Assembly: GCA_022361095.1 (NCBI GenBank)
Contig: JAKSBO010000040.1
Span: forward strand, 1-10,038
Direction: 5' to 3'
DNA: 10,038 nucleotides
Source: Desulfobacterales bacterium
GTDB lineage: Bacteria; Desulfobacterota; Desulfobacteria; Desulfobacterales; Desulfobacteraceae
Both the position numbers and the translations under genes were made by a program. How positions within the stretch are numbered: position 1 is the stretch's first letter; every line of letters begins with the position of its first letter. The notes beneath the pieces were generated by a model. It was not told the origin of the DNA. It ran no database searches and saw nothing but the letters and a program-made list of their open reading frames with translations. Positions 1-6,020 of this stretch are shown piece by piece.

Positions 1-458
1 GGGATGGCCCGGGTGGCGGCCAGGCTGTCACCTTTGTTCACGGCCGCATTGGTATGGATACTGGCGCACATGACATCGTTGAACATGTTGAATTCCGTCA
101 ATGCCTCCACATTCACCCGGAACAGTCCGGGATATGTTGCGTATAGCTCCAGCTTGCCCTCCCTGGGGGTGCCGGAAAACGCGACCCCCGGACCGGACAG
201 GGCCGATGCAAGCTCAAAGACCGCCTCATCCTCATGTACCTGGCCTTCATCAAGATCCAGTACATAAAGGTTGTTTTTTCCCATACGCATGAGGTGGCAG
301 ATGTCGCCGGACTGGACACGGTGTCCCCGTTTGAAGGCTACGCCTTTGGACTTATGGGGAACGATTTCCGTCATGTCATGGGCAATGGTCATGCCGCAGG
401 CTTCCTTGACGGGCACGGTTTTAAAGGACAGGTGTTGTGGGTGTGGGTTTTTTTTCAT
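1..458 (-). CDS. MoeA-like molybdopterin-binding protein, 3' end beyond window
   Basis: This reading frame starts at ATG 458-456 and stays open to the window edge, giving 152 codons; the stop and C-terminal part lie outside. An in-frame TAG only 12 nt upstream fixes the start, although no strong Shine-Dalgarno is seen. The N-terminus reads MKKNPHPQHLSFKTVPVKEA, followed by ACGMTIAHDMTEIVP and KGVAFKRGHRVQSGDI. This pattern (vPVkeAvGmtlaHDiTeIvP...gvaFkkGHvi...DI..Ll.iGk..lYV) is what I know from MoeA-like molybdopterin-binding proteins (cd03522 type), found near molybdenum or tungsten enzymes and xanthine-dehydrogenase-like genes. In that family a MoaB/Mog-type molybdopterin-binding domain follows; it would be off the left edge and cannot be checked. 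The product should be cytoplasmic and handle or sense molybdopterin. It follows the two-component genes after a 150-bp AT-rich gap, so it may have its own promoter. Family call fairly confident, precise role not. Confidence 0.75.
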   Translation of the reverse strand, partial: MKKNPHPQHLSFKTVPVKEACGMTIAHDMTEIVPHKSKGVAFKRGHRVQSGDICHLMRMGKNNLYVLDLDEGQVHEDEAVFELASALSGPGVAFSGTPREGKLELYATYPGLFRVNVEALTEFNMFNDVMCASIHTNAAVNKGDSLAATRAI

Positions 459-608
459 AAATAAATACTATCTTAAAATACAATTCCAATGGACGTTTTT
501 TACACTGCGGTCAAAATTTCAACCCGCCTTGTACGCAACAAAATTTTCAGGTTTTGGTTCATACACTACTTAACAACTAATATTAGCACCATTATAATTT
601 TTTAAAGC

Positions 609-2018
609 TCAGGCCGGCCTGTTTCTGAATTTTTCAGGATCAATGCCATACCGTTTCATGATTTGCTGAAGGGCCTGGCGATCCATGGCACAGCGTTTGG
701 CCGCCTGGGTGATGTTGCCTTCGGTCATGGAAAGCATGGCACCGATGTAGTTATGGTTAAACTGGGTCAGGGTGGTTTCCTTGGCCTCTTTATAGGTCAG
801 TTGTTCTATATCCGTATCAAAGTTCATGCAGATGCAATCGTTGCCGCTGATGTTGTTTATGGGTATATCGGCCAAACGGATGGTGTCTGATGATGCATAG
901 AGAATACCCTGGACAAGGACGTTTTCAAGTTCTCTGACATTGCCCTGCCAAGGGTGTTTCATGAAAAGGTCCATCACGTTTTCAGATAAATGCTTGGCCG
1001 GTTTGTTTAAACTTTCACAGTTCTTGGCCAGAAGATGGTCGCACAACAGCGGGATATCCGTAATCCGATCCCGTAACGGCGGCAATTCAATGGTGATCAC
1101 CGAGAGCCGGTAAAATAAATCTTCCCTGAACGCGTTGTCTTTAATTTTCTGCCGCAGGTCCTGGTTGGTGGAGGCGACGATCCTGACATCCACAAGGGCC
1201 GGCCGGGTGTCGCCCAACGGTTTGATCTCTTTTTCCTGGATTACCCTTAAAAGCTTCGTCTGGATCGTGGGGCCGACATCTCCGATTTCATCCAGGAAAA
1301 TGGTGCCGTGGTCAGCCTCCTGGAAAAGCCCTTTTTTGTCCCGGTAGGCATTGGTGAACGCCCCTTTTTTATACCCGAATAATTCACTTTCAAGGATATG
1401 TTCGGGGATGGTTGGGCAGTTGATGGGGATATACGGTTGGGTTTTTCGGGAACTTAAGGCATGTATGGATCTTGCGGTCAGCTCCTTGCCCGTCCCGGAT
1501 TCCCCGGTGATGAGGACTGTAACATCCGAGTCTGCGACCAGTGTTATTTTTTCGAACACCTTCTGCATGGCCGGGCTTTGTCCTATCAAGGGCAGGGATT
1601 CGTTCCGGCAGGCCTTCTGGAGCCGGCGGTTTTCGGATATCAGCCGACTGCGTTCCAAAGCTTTGCGGATTTTAAAGATGATTTCATCCCGCTCAAAGGG
1701 TTTGGCAATGAAATCATACGCCCCTTTTTTTATCGCTGTCACGGCAGATTCAATATTGCCGTAGGCAGTGAGCATAACCACCGTCAGATCCGGATATTGC
1801 TGTTTTAATTGTTCCAGAAGATCAAATCCATCCATTCCCGGCATGCGGATGTCACTGATGACAAGGTCAAAATCCGTGTCGCCCAGCGATAGAATATTCA
1901 GCGCCATTTCACCGGAAAAGGCCATGGCTACCCGGCAGTTGAGTTCCGGTTCAAGGGTGCGTTGGAGAAGGCGGGTCATATCTTTTTCATCGTCCACCAC
2001 AAGAATATTGGGCGTCAT
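609..2018 (-). CDS. NtrC-family sigma-54-dependent response regulator
   Basis: This 469-residue protein has the full three-domain layout. Residues 1-120 are a receiver with acidic pair D10/E11, phospho-acceptor D56 (in LVISDIRMPG), T84 and K106. Residues about 142-380 are a sigma-54 AAA+ domain with Walker A GESGTGKE at 172-179, Walker B FLDEIGD at 241-247 and the FREDLFYRLSV arginine region at 297-307. Residues about 410-457 are a Fis-type helix-turn-helix (EGNITQAAKRCAMDRQALQQ). Phosphorylation by the kinase encoded just upstream should drive ATP-dependent opening of sigma-54 promoters. One oddity is that the sigma-54 contact loop reads GAFTNA (219-224) instead of GAFTGA. The start is ATG 2018; its GAGGAGGAG ribosome site (2025-2033) lies within the last codons of the kinase gene, and the gap between the genes is 3 bp, so translation is coupled. 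The target genes are not shown by the sequence. Confidence 0.96.
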   Translation of the reverse strand: MTPNILVVDDEKDMTRLLQRTLEPELNCRVAMAFSGEMALNILSLGDTDFDLVISDIRMPGMDGFDLLEQLKQQYPDLTVVMLTAYGNIESAVTAIKKGAYDFIAKPFERDEIIFKIRKALERSRLISENRRLQKACRNESLPLIGQSPAMQKVFEKITLVADSDVTVLITGESGTGKELTARSIHALSSRKTQPYIPINCPTIPEHILESELFGYKKGAFTNAYRDKKGLFQEADHGTIFLDEIGDVGPTIQTKLLRVIQEKEIKPLGDTRPALVDVRIVASTNQDLRQKIKDNAFREDLFYRLSVITIELPPLRDRITDIPLLCDHLLAKNCESLNKPAKHLSENVMDLFMKHPWQGNVRELENVLVQGILYASSDTIRLADIPINNISGNDCICMNFDTDIEQLTYKEAKETTLTQFNHNYIGAMLSMTEGNITQAAKRCAMDRQALQQIMKRYGIDPEKFRNRPA

Positions 2019-2021
2019 TTT

Positions 2022-3533
2022 TTACTCCTCCTCATTGCTGTTTGTGTTTACAAGGGGTAGACGGATGGTAAATTCTGCGCCCCGGCTTTCCCGGTTTGCA
2101 GCCATGATTTCACCCTGGTGCCGCCGGATAATGCCATATCCCACGGAAAGGCCAAGGCCGGTACCCTGACCCACGGGTTTGGTGGTAAAAAACGGGTCAA
2201 AGATCCGGGACATGTGCTGCTTTCGGATACCCGTGCCGTTGTCCCTGACAAGAATCAGCACATGTGACGCTTCTTTTTGGGTGATAAGTTCTATAACGCC
2301 TTTGGGGTTATCATTGATGGCGTGACACGCATTGATCATCAGGTTTAAAACCACCTGGGACAATTCCTGGGCATTGCCTTTTACCCGGAGATATTCTTTT
2401 TGCCAAAGGCTGAGCTGAATCTGAACTCTCCGGAAATCAGAATGGTTTTTTAAAAAATTGACCACGTCATCCAGCATTTTATGGATATCCACTGTTGCCA
2501 TTTCCCCGGACCCCTTCCTTGAAAATGAGAGCAGTTTGCTGACAACTTCCTTACAGTTTTTTACGTGTTTTTCAATGGTTTTGAGATCTTCATTAAAGTC
2601 TGATTCCTCTTTGAGCATCAGTTGGGTGTAGCCAAGAATGATACCCAGCGGGTTATTGATTTCGTGGGCAACGCCTGCGGACAGTTCGCCTAGAGCCGCT
2701 AATTTGTCGGCCTGGGCGATCTGCCGCTCCATCTGTTTTTTTTCGTTAATATCCTTAATGATGAAATGAAAGGTTTTGGCACAGCCGAACGCGCCGTAAT
2801 CGACGCCGCCGGTAATGATCACCCGTATTTTCATGTTATCGGCGTTTAAGATATCGCACTCTTCATTGAGGATATATTCGTTGGTGTTGAGTTGGGTTGA
2901 AATATGCTCCCGGTCCGGGGCATGGACGATGAAATCCGTCAATACCATGTCCCGTTCCAGCATCTGCTCCTTTGAGTAGCCTGTCAGCTTGATCCCGGCG
3001 TTGTTGATCTCCTGGATTTTAAAGTGGGCGTCGGTAACCAGAATGGTGTCCAAAGAGTATTCAAAGATACGCCGGGCTTTATGTTCTGAGCTTGTCAGCA
3101 TCTCCGTACGTTCCACAACTTTTTGTTCCAGGTTCTGGTTTAAATTTAAAAGCTGGCCATGGGCGGATTCCAGTTTTTTTCTGGAGGTTAGAATTTTTTC
3201 GTTGATTTTCCAGCTTTGGTTGAAAAACAAGGTAATCAGGCTTACAAGCATGAACGACACCGTGTTGACACTGCCGGAAAATGCGGAGATCATCTCCCAG
3301 GTATCGGTATTGGACGTTAAAATCAGGAATTGCCGGAGGATGTGTCCAAAGGATCGCGATACGGCAAAGATCATAAATCCTGTGGAGATCCAGACAAGAT
3401 AGAGAAACAACGCATTATCCCGGTCGGTTTCCCTTAAAATTCTGGCTTTGTAGCAGCATAGAAGGGAGAGGACCACCATGGAAAAGGAGCCGATAATGTC
3501 TATTATCACCATGGGCAGATAAGGGACGATCAT
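2022..3533 (-). CDS. NtrB-like PAS-domain sensor histidine kinase, membrane-bound
   Basis: I start this gene at ATG 3533 (503 residues), not at the upstream in-frame ATG 3614. ATG 3533 overlaps the preceding stop as ATGA, has AAGGA 8 nt upstream, and begins directly with a hydrophobic segment. Three membrane segments lie at about 4-27, 41-60 and 84-105. A coiled coil follows (about 108-145, KLESAHGQLLNLNQNLEQKV), then a PAS domain (about 150-265). The dimerisation/phosphoacceptor domain has H290 in GELSAGVAHEINNPLG. The ATPase domain has an N box (VVLNLMINACHAI, N397/N401), G1 DNGTGI (431-436), F box (FDPFF, 445-449) and G2 GQGTGLGL (455-462). The H-E-x-N-N-P motif is typical of NtrB/AtoS-type kinases. 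No large periplasmic sensor domain is present, so the signal may come through the membrane region, the PAS domain, or the co-encoded small membrane protein upstream. It should phosphorylate the regulator encoded 3 bp downstream. Confidence 0.95.
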   Translation of the reverse strand: MIVPYLPMVIIDIIGSFSMVVLSLLCCYKARILRETDRDNALFLYLVWISTGFMIFAVSRSFGHILRQFLILTSNTDTWEMISAFSGSVNTVSFMLVSLITLFFNQSWKINEKILTSRKKLESAHGQLLNLNQNLEQKVVERTEMLTSSEHKARRIFEYSLDTILVTDAHFKIQEINNAGIKLTGYSKEQMLERDMVLTDFIVHAPDREHISTQLNTNEYILNEECDILNADNMKIRVIITGGVDYGAFGCAKTFHFIIKDINEKKQMERQIAQADKLAALGELSAGVAHEINNPLGIILGYTQLMLKEESDFNEDLKTIEKHVKNCKEVVSKLLSFSRKGSGEMATVDIHKMLDDVVNFLKNHSDFRRVQIQLSLWQKEYLRVKGNAQELSQVVLNLMINACHAINDNPKGVIELITQKEASHVLILVRDNGTGIRKQHMSRIFDPFFTTKPVGQGTGLGLSVGYGIIRRHQGEIMAANRESRGAEFTIRLPLVNTNSNEEE

Positions 3534-4009
3534 GGGGTTTGTCCTTGGCCGGCTTTTTGTTCGTCCACCAGGCATGAGAGCCCTTTGTACATCAGGAACA
3601 TGGCCGGCACGCATGACAGATGGTCCAGCTTAAGCGCGTAATATATCCAGCCCAACAGGCCTGAATGGTTTTGGGTCCGGATTTTGGCATATCCTTTGGC
3701 GAGCCCCTCAATGCTCACCGCATAGATCTGGTTGTCCAGAAAATGGGCTGTAATGGCGCAGCCGTTCCAGAGAATGAAAAAAAAAGCTGAAAGCTGGATC
3801 AGGCGCCATCCCCTATGGGCAGTCAACCCTTTGCCGCTGATGATAAACATCAGTACAACCATTGAGAAAAGAAAAAACATGTGTCCGATCTGATGGGTAA
3901 TGATCCCTTCCGAACTTGAATGAAACTGCAGCGCATATAAATTTTGAGGCAATGCCAGGATAAAAAATACCGGAATCACCAGCATTTTGCCGTTTAAATG
4001 TTTCATCAT
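3530..4009 (-). CDS. Small histidine-rich membrane protein coupled to a histidine kinase
   Basis: I do not recognise a named family. The 159-residue product starts with a signal peptide or membrane anchor (about 8-26). Three more hydrophobic segments follow at about 43-60, 72-90 and 130-148. The loop between the second and third segments carries the positive charges (AHRGWR), which suggests it is cytoplasmic. On that model H39, H43, H89 and H130 all fall near the outer membrane face, together with W81/N82 and D129. Such an arrangement could bind a metal, haem or quinone, but this is inference. The start could be ATG 4009 or the adjacent ATG 4006; AAGGA lies 6 nt upstream of the first. Its stop overlaps the kinase start by 4 bp (ATGA), so the two proteins are probably made in fixed ratio and act together, this one perhaps as the sensory partner. 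It is the first gene of the operon, with a well-defined promoter just upstream. Confidence 0.85.
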   Translation of the reverse strand: MMKHLNGKMLVIPVFFILALPQNLYALQFHSSSEGIITHQIGHMFFLFSMVVLMFIISGKGLTAHRGWRLIQLSAFFFILWNGCAITAHFLDNQIYAVSIEGLAKGYAKIRTQNHSGLLGWIYYALKLDHLSCVPAMFLMYKGLSCLVDEQKAGQGQTP

Positions 4010-4044
4010 CTAATGTCCTTACCTGGATTTTTATATATACGCCT

Positions 4045-4073
4045 ATTATAGAAACCAACCTTTAAGGTTGCAA
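4045..4073 (-). promoter_or_regulatory. Sigma-70-type promoter of the signalling operon
   Basis: On the minus strand the -35 hexamer TTGCAA (4073-4068, four of six consensus bases) and the -10 hexamer TATAAT (4050-4045, six of six) are separated by exactly 17 bp. Transcription would start near 4038 and give a leader of about 30 nt that contains the AAGGA ribosome site for the membrane protein starting at 4009. This is the best promoter match I see in the window. It implies that the membrane protein, kinase and regulator are transcribed as one unit separately from the redox operon. No experimental start is available. Confidence 0.7.
4056..4070. promoter_or_regulatory. Perfect 15-bp palindrome across the promoter spacer and -35 (candidate operator)
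   Basis: The plus strand reads CAACCTTTAAGGTTG: two perfect 7-bp arms around one central base. It overlies the spacer and the downstream edge of the -35 element of the signalling-operon promoter. A symmetric site at this position is where a dimeric repressor would block RNA polymerase. The same bases could form a small hairpin, but they lie upstream of the predicted transcript start, so a DNA site is more likely than an RNA structure. The regulator is unknown. Confidence 0.5.
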
Positions 4074-4074
4074 T

Positions 4075-4111
4075 GGGGAATTGGTCCTGAATTTTGCATC
4101 GCGCATTCCCC
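4075..4111. repeat. Inverted 7-bp repeats immediately upstream of the promoter
   Basis: GGGGAAT at 4075-4081 and ATTCCCC at 4105-4111 are perfect inverted repeats. Their start-to-start spacing is 30 bp, close to three helical turns. The near arm lies directly upstream of the -35 hexamer of the signalling-operon promoter, a usual position for an activator or a cooperative regulator. The site lies 3' of the stop of the preceding gene, but no U-run follows either arm on the minus strand, so it does not look like an intrinsic terminator. Chance occurrence is possible. Confidence 0.35.
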
Positions 4112-4130
4112 TGGCGCTAATGGCCGGGCC

Positions 4131-4682
4131 CTAGGCCGACATTTTGTTCAGCCGTCTGTGTACAGAAGCAAAATAGGGCAGATAGGGCCTGAACTTTCCG
4201 AAAACGATGCGTGCCAGAACATAAATGGGGAAAAACGAAAATGTATAGCCCACGGAATCCGTAACCAGGGAGAATGGAAAGGCAATGGGGAAATCAATAC
4301 CGGAAAACCGGGTCTGCATCCATCCCAATGCAAAGGGTACAGGCCACAAAATGGCGGCTGAATGGGCCAGCATGGCAAAAAACTTGCGACCCCAGGCATC
4401 TGTGGCCTCTTTATTGAGCGCCTTGTATCCGGTCATGTCTCCTGTTTCATAGGCCTTAATGGACAGTTTTTCCTTCTCTTTCATTCGCAAGGACAGGTCT
4501 CTTAGATAAGGGGTGTTCGCCTTTAGGGCAAGCGAAATGGTCAATTCCCCCAAAATGACTGCAATGAGCGACAGGCAGAACGTTCCGATCATATAATCGA
4601 CCATACCAATGCCCGTCACCCGGTAGAAAAAAATAATGTAACTGTCTATGGCTAAGTATAATTGATCGAATCCGGTGGCCAT
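4131..4682 (-). CDS. Three-segment membrane protein, tentatively EMC3/TMCO1 (DUF106)-like
   Basis: The 183-residue product has hydrophobic segments at about 28-52, 101-122 and 142-162. A charged helical stretch (about 60-100, containing LRMKEKEKLSIKAYETGDM) separates the first from the second. One early membrane helix, a cytosolic helical hairpin and two later helices is the layout of DUF106/EMC3-type members of the Oxa1 superfamily. I rely on topology, not a clear signature, so the family name is tentative. Landmarks are KEATDAWGRKFF followed by LWPVPFALGWMQTRF. The start is ATG 4682, with AAAGGAG 8 nt upstream. It follows the TauE/SafE-type gene by 81 bp, which suggests a shared transcript and perhaps a shared membrane task such as assembly or an accessory subunit. 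The 81-bp gap contains a strong hairpin that may set the relative amounts of the two products. Confidence 0.75.
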   Translation of the reverse strand: MATGFDQLYLAIDSYIIFFYRVTGIGMVDYMIGTFCLSLIAVILGELTISLALKANTPYLRDLSLRMKEKEKLSIKAYETGDMTGYKALNKEATDAWGRKFFAMLAHSAAILWPVPFALGWMQTRFSGIDFPIAFPFSLVTDSVGYTFSFFPIYVLARIVFGKFRPYLPYFASVHRRLNKMSA

Positions 4683-4712
4683 GTTTTGTACTCCTTTGTT
4701 GATATTGCGTTT

Positions 4713-4746
4713 GTTCGGCAGGCCGCCTCCCGGCCGCCTGCCGAAC
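4713..4746 (-). promoter_or_regulatory. GC-rich intercistronic hairpin
   Basis: Arms GTTCGGCAGG (4713-4722) and CCTGCCGAAC (4737-4746) pair perfectly, and one more C-G pair gives an 11-bp stem with a 12-nt loop. It sits between the stop at 4764 and the start at 4682. On the minus strand the sequence after the stem is AAACGCAATATC, with no U-run, so it is not a standard intrinsic terminator. An mRNA-stabilising or processing hairpin, or a leaky terminator, fits better. A weak competing stem exists: CCGAA/TTCGG at 4741-4745 and 4755-4759. Confidence 0.6.
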
Positions 4747-4763
4747 AGTATGAATTCGGTATT

Positions 4764-5906
4764 CTAAAGCATTGCGATACCGAAAAACCCTCTTAATGTG
4801 TAACGGATGCCGATGTAGAACGCCAATATCAGAAAGATCCACTTCAACACCTTTTCCGGGATATACTTGCCGGTTCTGGGTCCAATCATTGAGCCCACGA
4901 ATACGCCCAACAGTTCAATGCCGATCATGGGCCAGTAGACCACAACCCCTTTGAGCACCATGAAGTTAAAGATGGAGAAAATCATCCCGATGAGCACGGC
5001 CACAGCAGAAGTCCCGGCCACAACAAACATGGGCAGTCCCACAACACTGGTCAGGAACGGCACATAAAGAAAACCGCCGCCGACACCGATGAATGAGGCC
5101 AAGGCGGAGATACAGAACCCGCCGATAAACGCCCAGAGGGGGCTGAAGGCAAACTTCTGCCCAAAAAAGGAGATTTCTGTCTTGGCAAAGCTCCACTTCA
5201 GGGTTTTAACGCCCTGACCCTCAATATCCCCCTTATTTTTCACCGTATCTTCAAAGGCTTTGGCCGCTGCCTTGGCCGCCTTTTTGGATGCCTGGCCCTT
5301 GGGAGACATTTCATACACCATGAAGGCGAAAATAAGGAAGACACACAGGCCGAACCATCCCTGGTATTGCGAAAATCTAACTTTTCCGGCCGTGGTAAAC
5401 ACCACCAGGAACGTGGCAAAAAGGGCCCCGGCGCCTAAAAATGCGCCCAGGGATGTCACCAGGCGTTTTTGCCGGCCATAGGTGATGCTGGAGACCAGGG
5501 CGGAAAGCCCCACCAGCCACTGGTTGGAAACCCGGATGCTGTCGGTAAGCATTTTGTTAAGGGCAGGGGAGGTGTCCTTAAATGTTTTGGCATAAGGACC
5601 CATGCCGTAAATGGAAATATGTCCGACACCGGCCATAACCCCGCCGAATGCTCCCACAGTTGAAAAAATCCAGCCCACCCAGATGGCCCAGCAAAAGCAG
5701 AGCAGCAGGCCCGGAGATGGGGCGCCGGGAATGCCGAAAATGCCTGCCGGGGCAGCCGGGTCTATCTGGCCCGGTTCCGTGCCCTGGGGCACGGCTGCAA
5801 TGGCATCGGCAAGCTGGTCCGCCATAACGGGCGTTGCCGCTATTATCGGCAAGATCAATGCTGCTGCCGTCAAAAAAAATACAACCCATCTAAACTTCGT
5901 TCTCAT
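4764..5906 (-). CDS. TauE/SafE-family membrane protein (sulfite/anion exporter type)
   Basis: The 380-residue product begins with a clear signal peptide or anchor (about 1-29; charged MRTKFR, hydrophobic core, likely cleavage after PVMA). An Ala/Pro-rich linker and about eight membrane segments follow. The two halves carry related motifs, GWIFSTVGAFGGVMAGVGHI (79-98) and SFIGVGGGFLYVPFL (271-285), the internal duplication typical of TauE/SafE (DUF81) proteins. Characterised relatives have been linked to sulfite, sulfoacetate or other anion movement, so a sulfur-related substrate is plausible here but not shown. An unusually long charged, Lys/Ala-rich loop (about 200-250) separates the halves. 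The start is ATG 5906, with AAGGAG about 7 nt upstream. It follows the Fe-S operon after a 114-bp gap that holds a hairpin, so it may be a distal operon gene or have its own promoter. The gene after it encodes another small membrane protein. Confidence 0.88.
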   Translation of the reverse strand: MRTKFRWVVFFLTAAALILPIIAATPVMADQLADAIAAVPQGTEPGQIDPAAPAGIFGIPGAPSPGLLLCFCWAIWVGWIFSTVGAFGGVMAGVGHISIYGMGPYAKTFKDTSPALNKMLTDSIRVSNQWLVGLSALVSSITYGRQKRLVTSLGAFLGAGALFATFLVVFTTAGKVRFSQYQGWFGLCVFLIFAFMVYEMSPKGQASKKAAKAAAKAFEDTVKNKGDIEGQGVKTLKWSFAKTEISFFGQKFAFSPLWAFIGGFCISALASFIGVGGGFLYVPFLTSVVGLPMFVVAGTSAVAVLIGMIFSIFNFMVLKGVVVYWPMIGIELLGVFVGSMIGPRTGKYIPEKVLKWIFLILAFYIGIRYTLRGFFGIAML

Positions 5907-5967
5907 ACGTCTTCTCCTTAAAAAATGGTGATCTTCGATCCGTTCGAAAACCTTTGGTCGTTATTTG

Positions 5968-5997
5968 CCGGTGCCGGCACCTTAAGGCCTGCACCAG
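5968..5997. promoter_or_regulatory. Imperfect hairpin between the Fe-S operon and the TauE/SafE gene
   Basis: CCGGTGC (5968-5974) pairs with GCACCAG (5991-5997) with one G-U-type pair. Inside it a further 3-bp GCC/GGC stem follows one mismatch and closes an 8-nt loop, and the left arm also contains the small palindrome GGTGCCGGCACC. On the minus strand the sequence after the stem is CAAATAACG, without a U-run, so termination is not well supported. It may mark the 3' boundary of the redox operon message or serve as a binding site upstream of the 5906 start. A smaller TTCGA/TCGAA inverted repeat lies nearby at 5934-5948. Confidence 0.35.
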
Positions 5998-6020
5998 AAC
6001 CATAAATTATTATTGAATTT

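Noticed and set aside
614-628. Palindromic GC-rich sequence near the stop of the response regulator as a possible terminator.
   Set aside because: The CAGGCCGGCCTG-type palindrome leaves almost no loop, and an A-rich tract, not a U-run, follows on the transcribed strand.
3534-3614. An 81-nt N-terminal extension of the histidine kinase to the upstream ATG.
   Set aside because: It overlaps the upstream gene by 85 bp, encodes a Pro/Arg-rich stretch unlike a kinase N-terminus, and the ATG at 3533 has both a ribosome site and an ATGA overlap.
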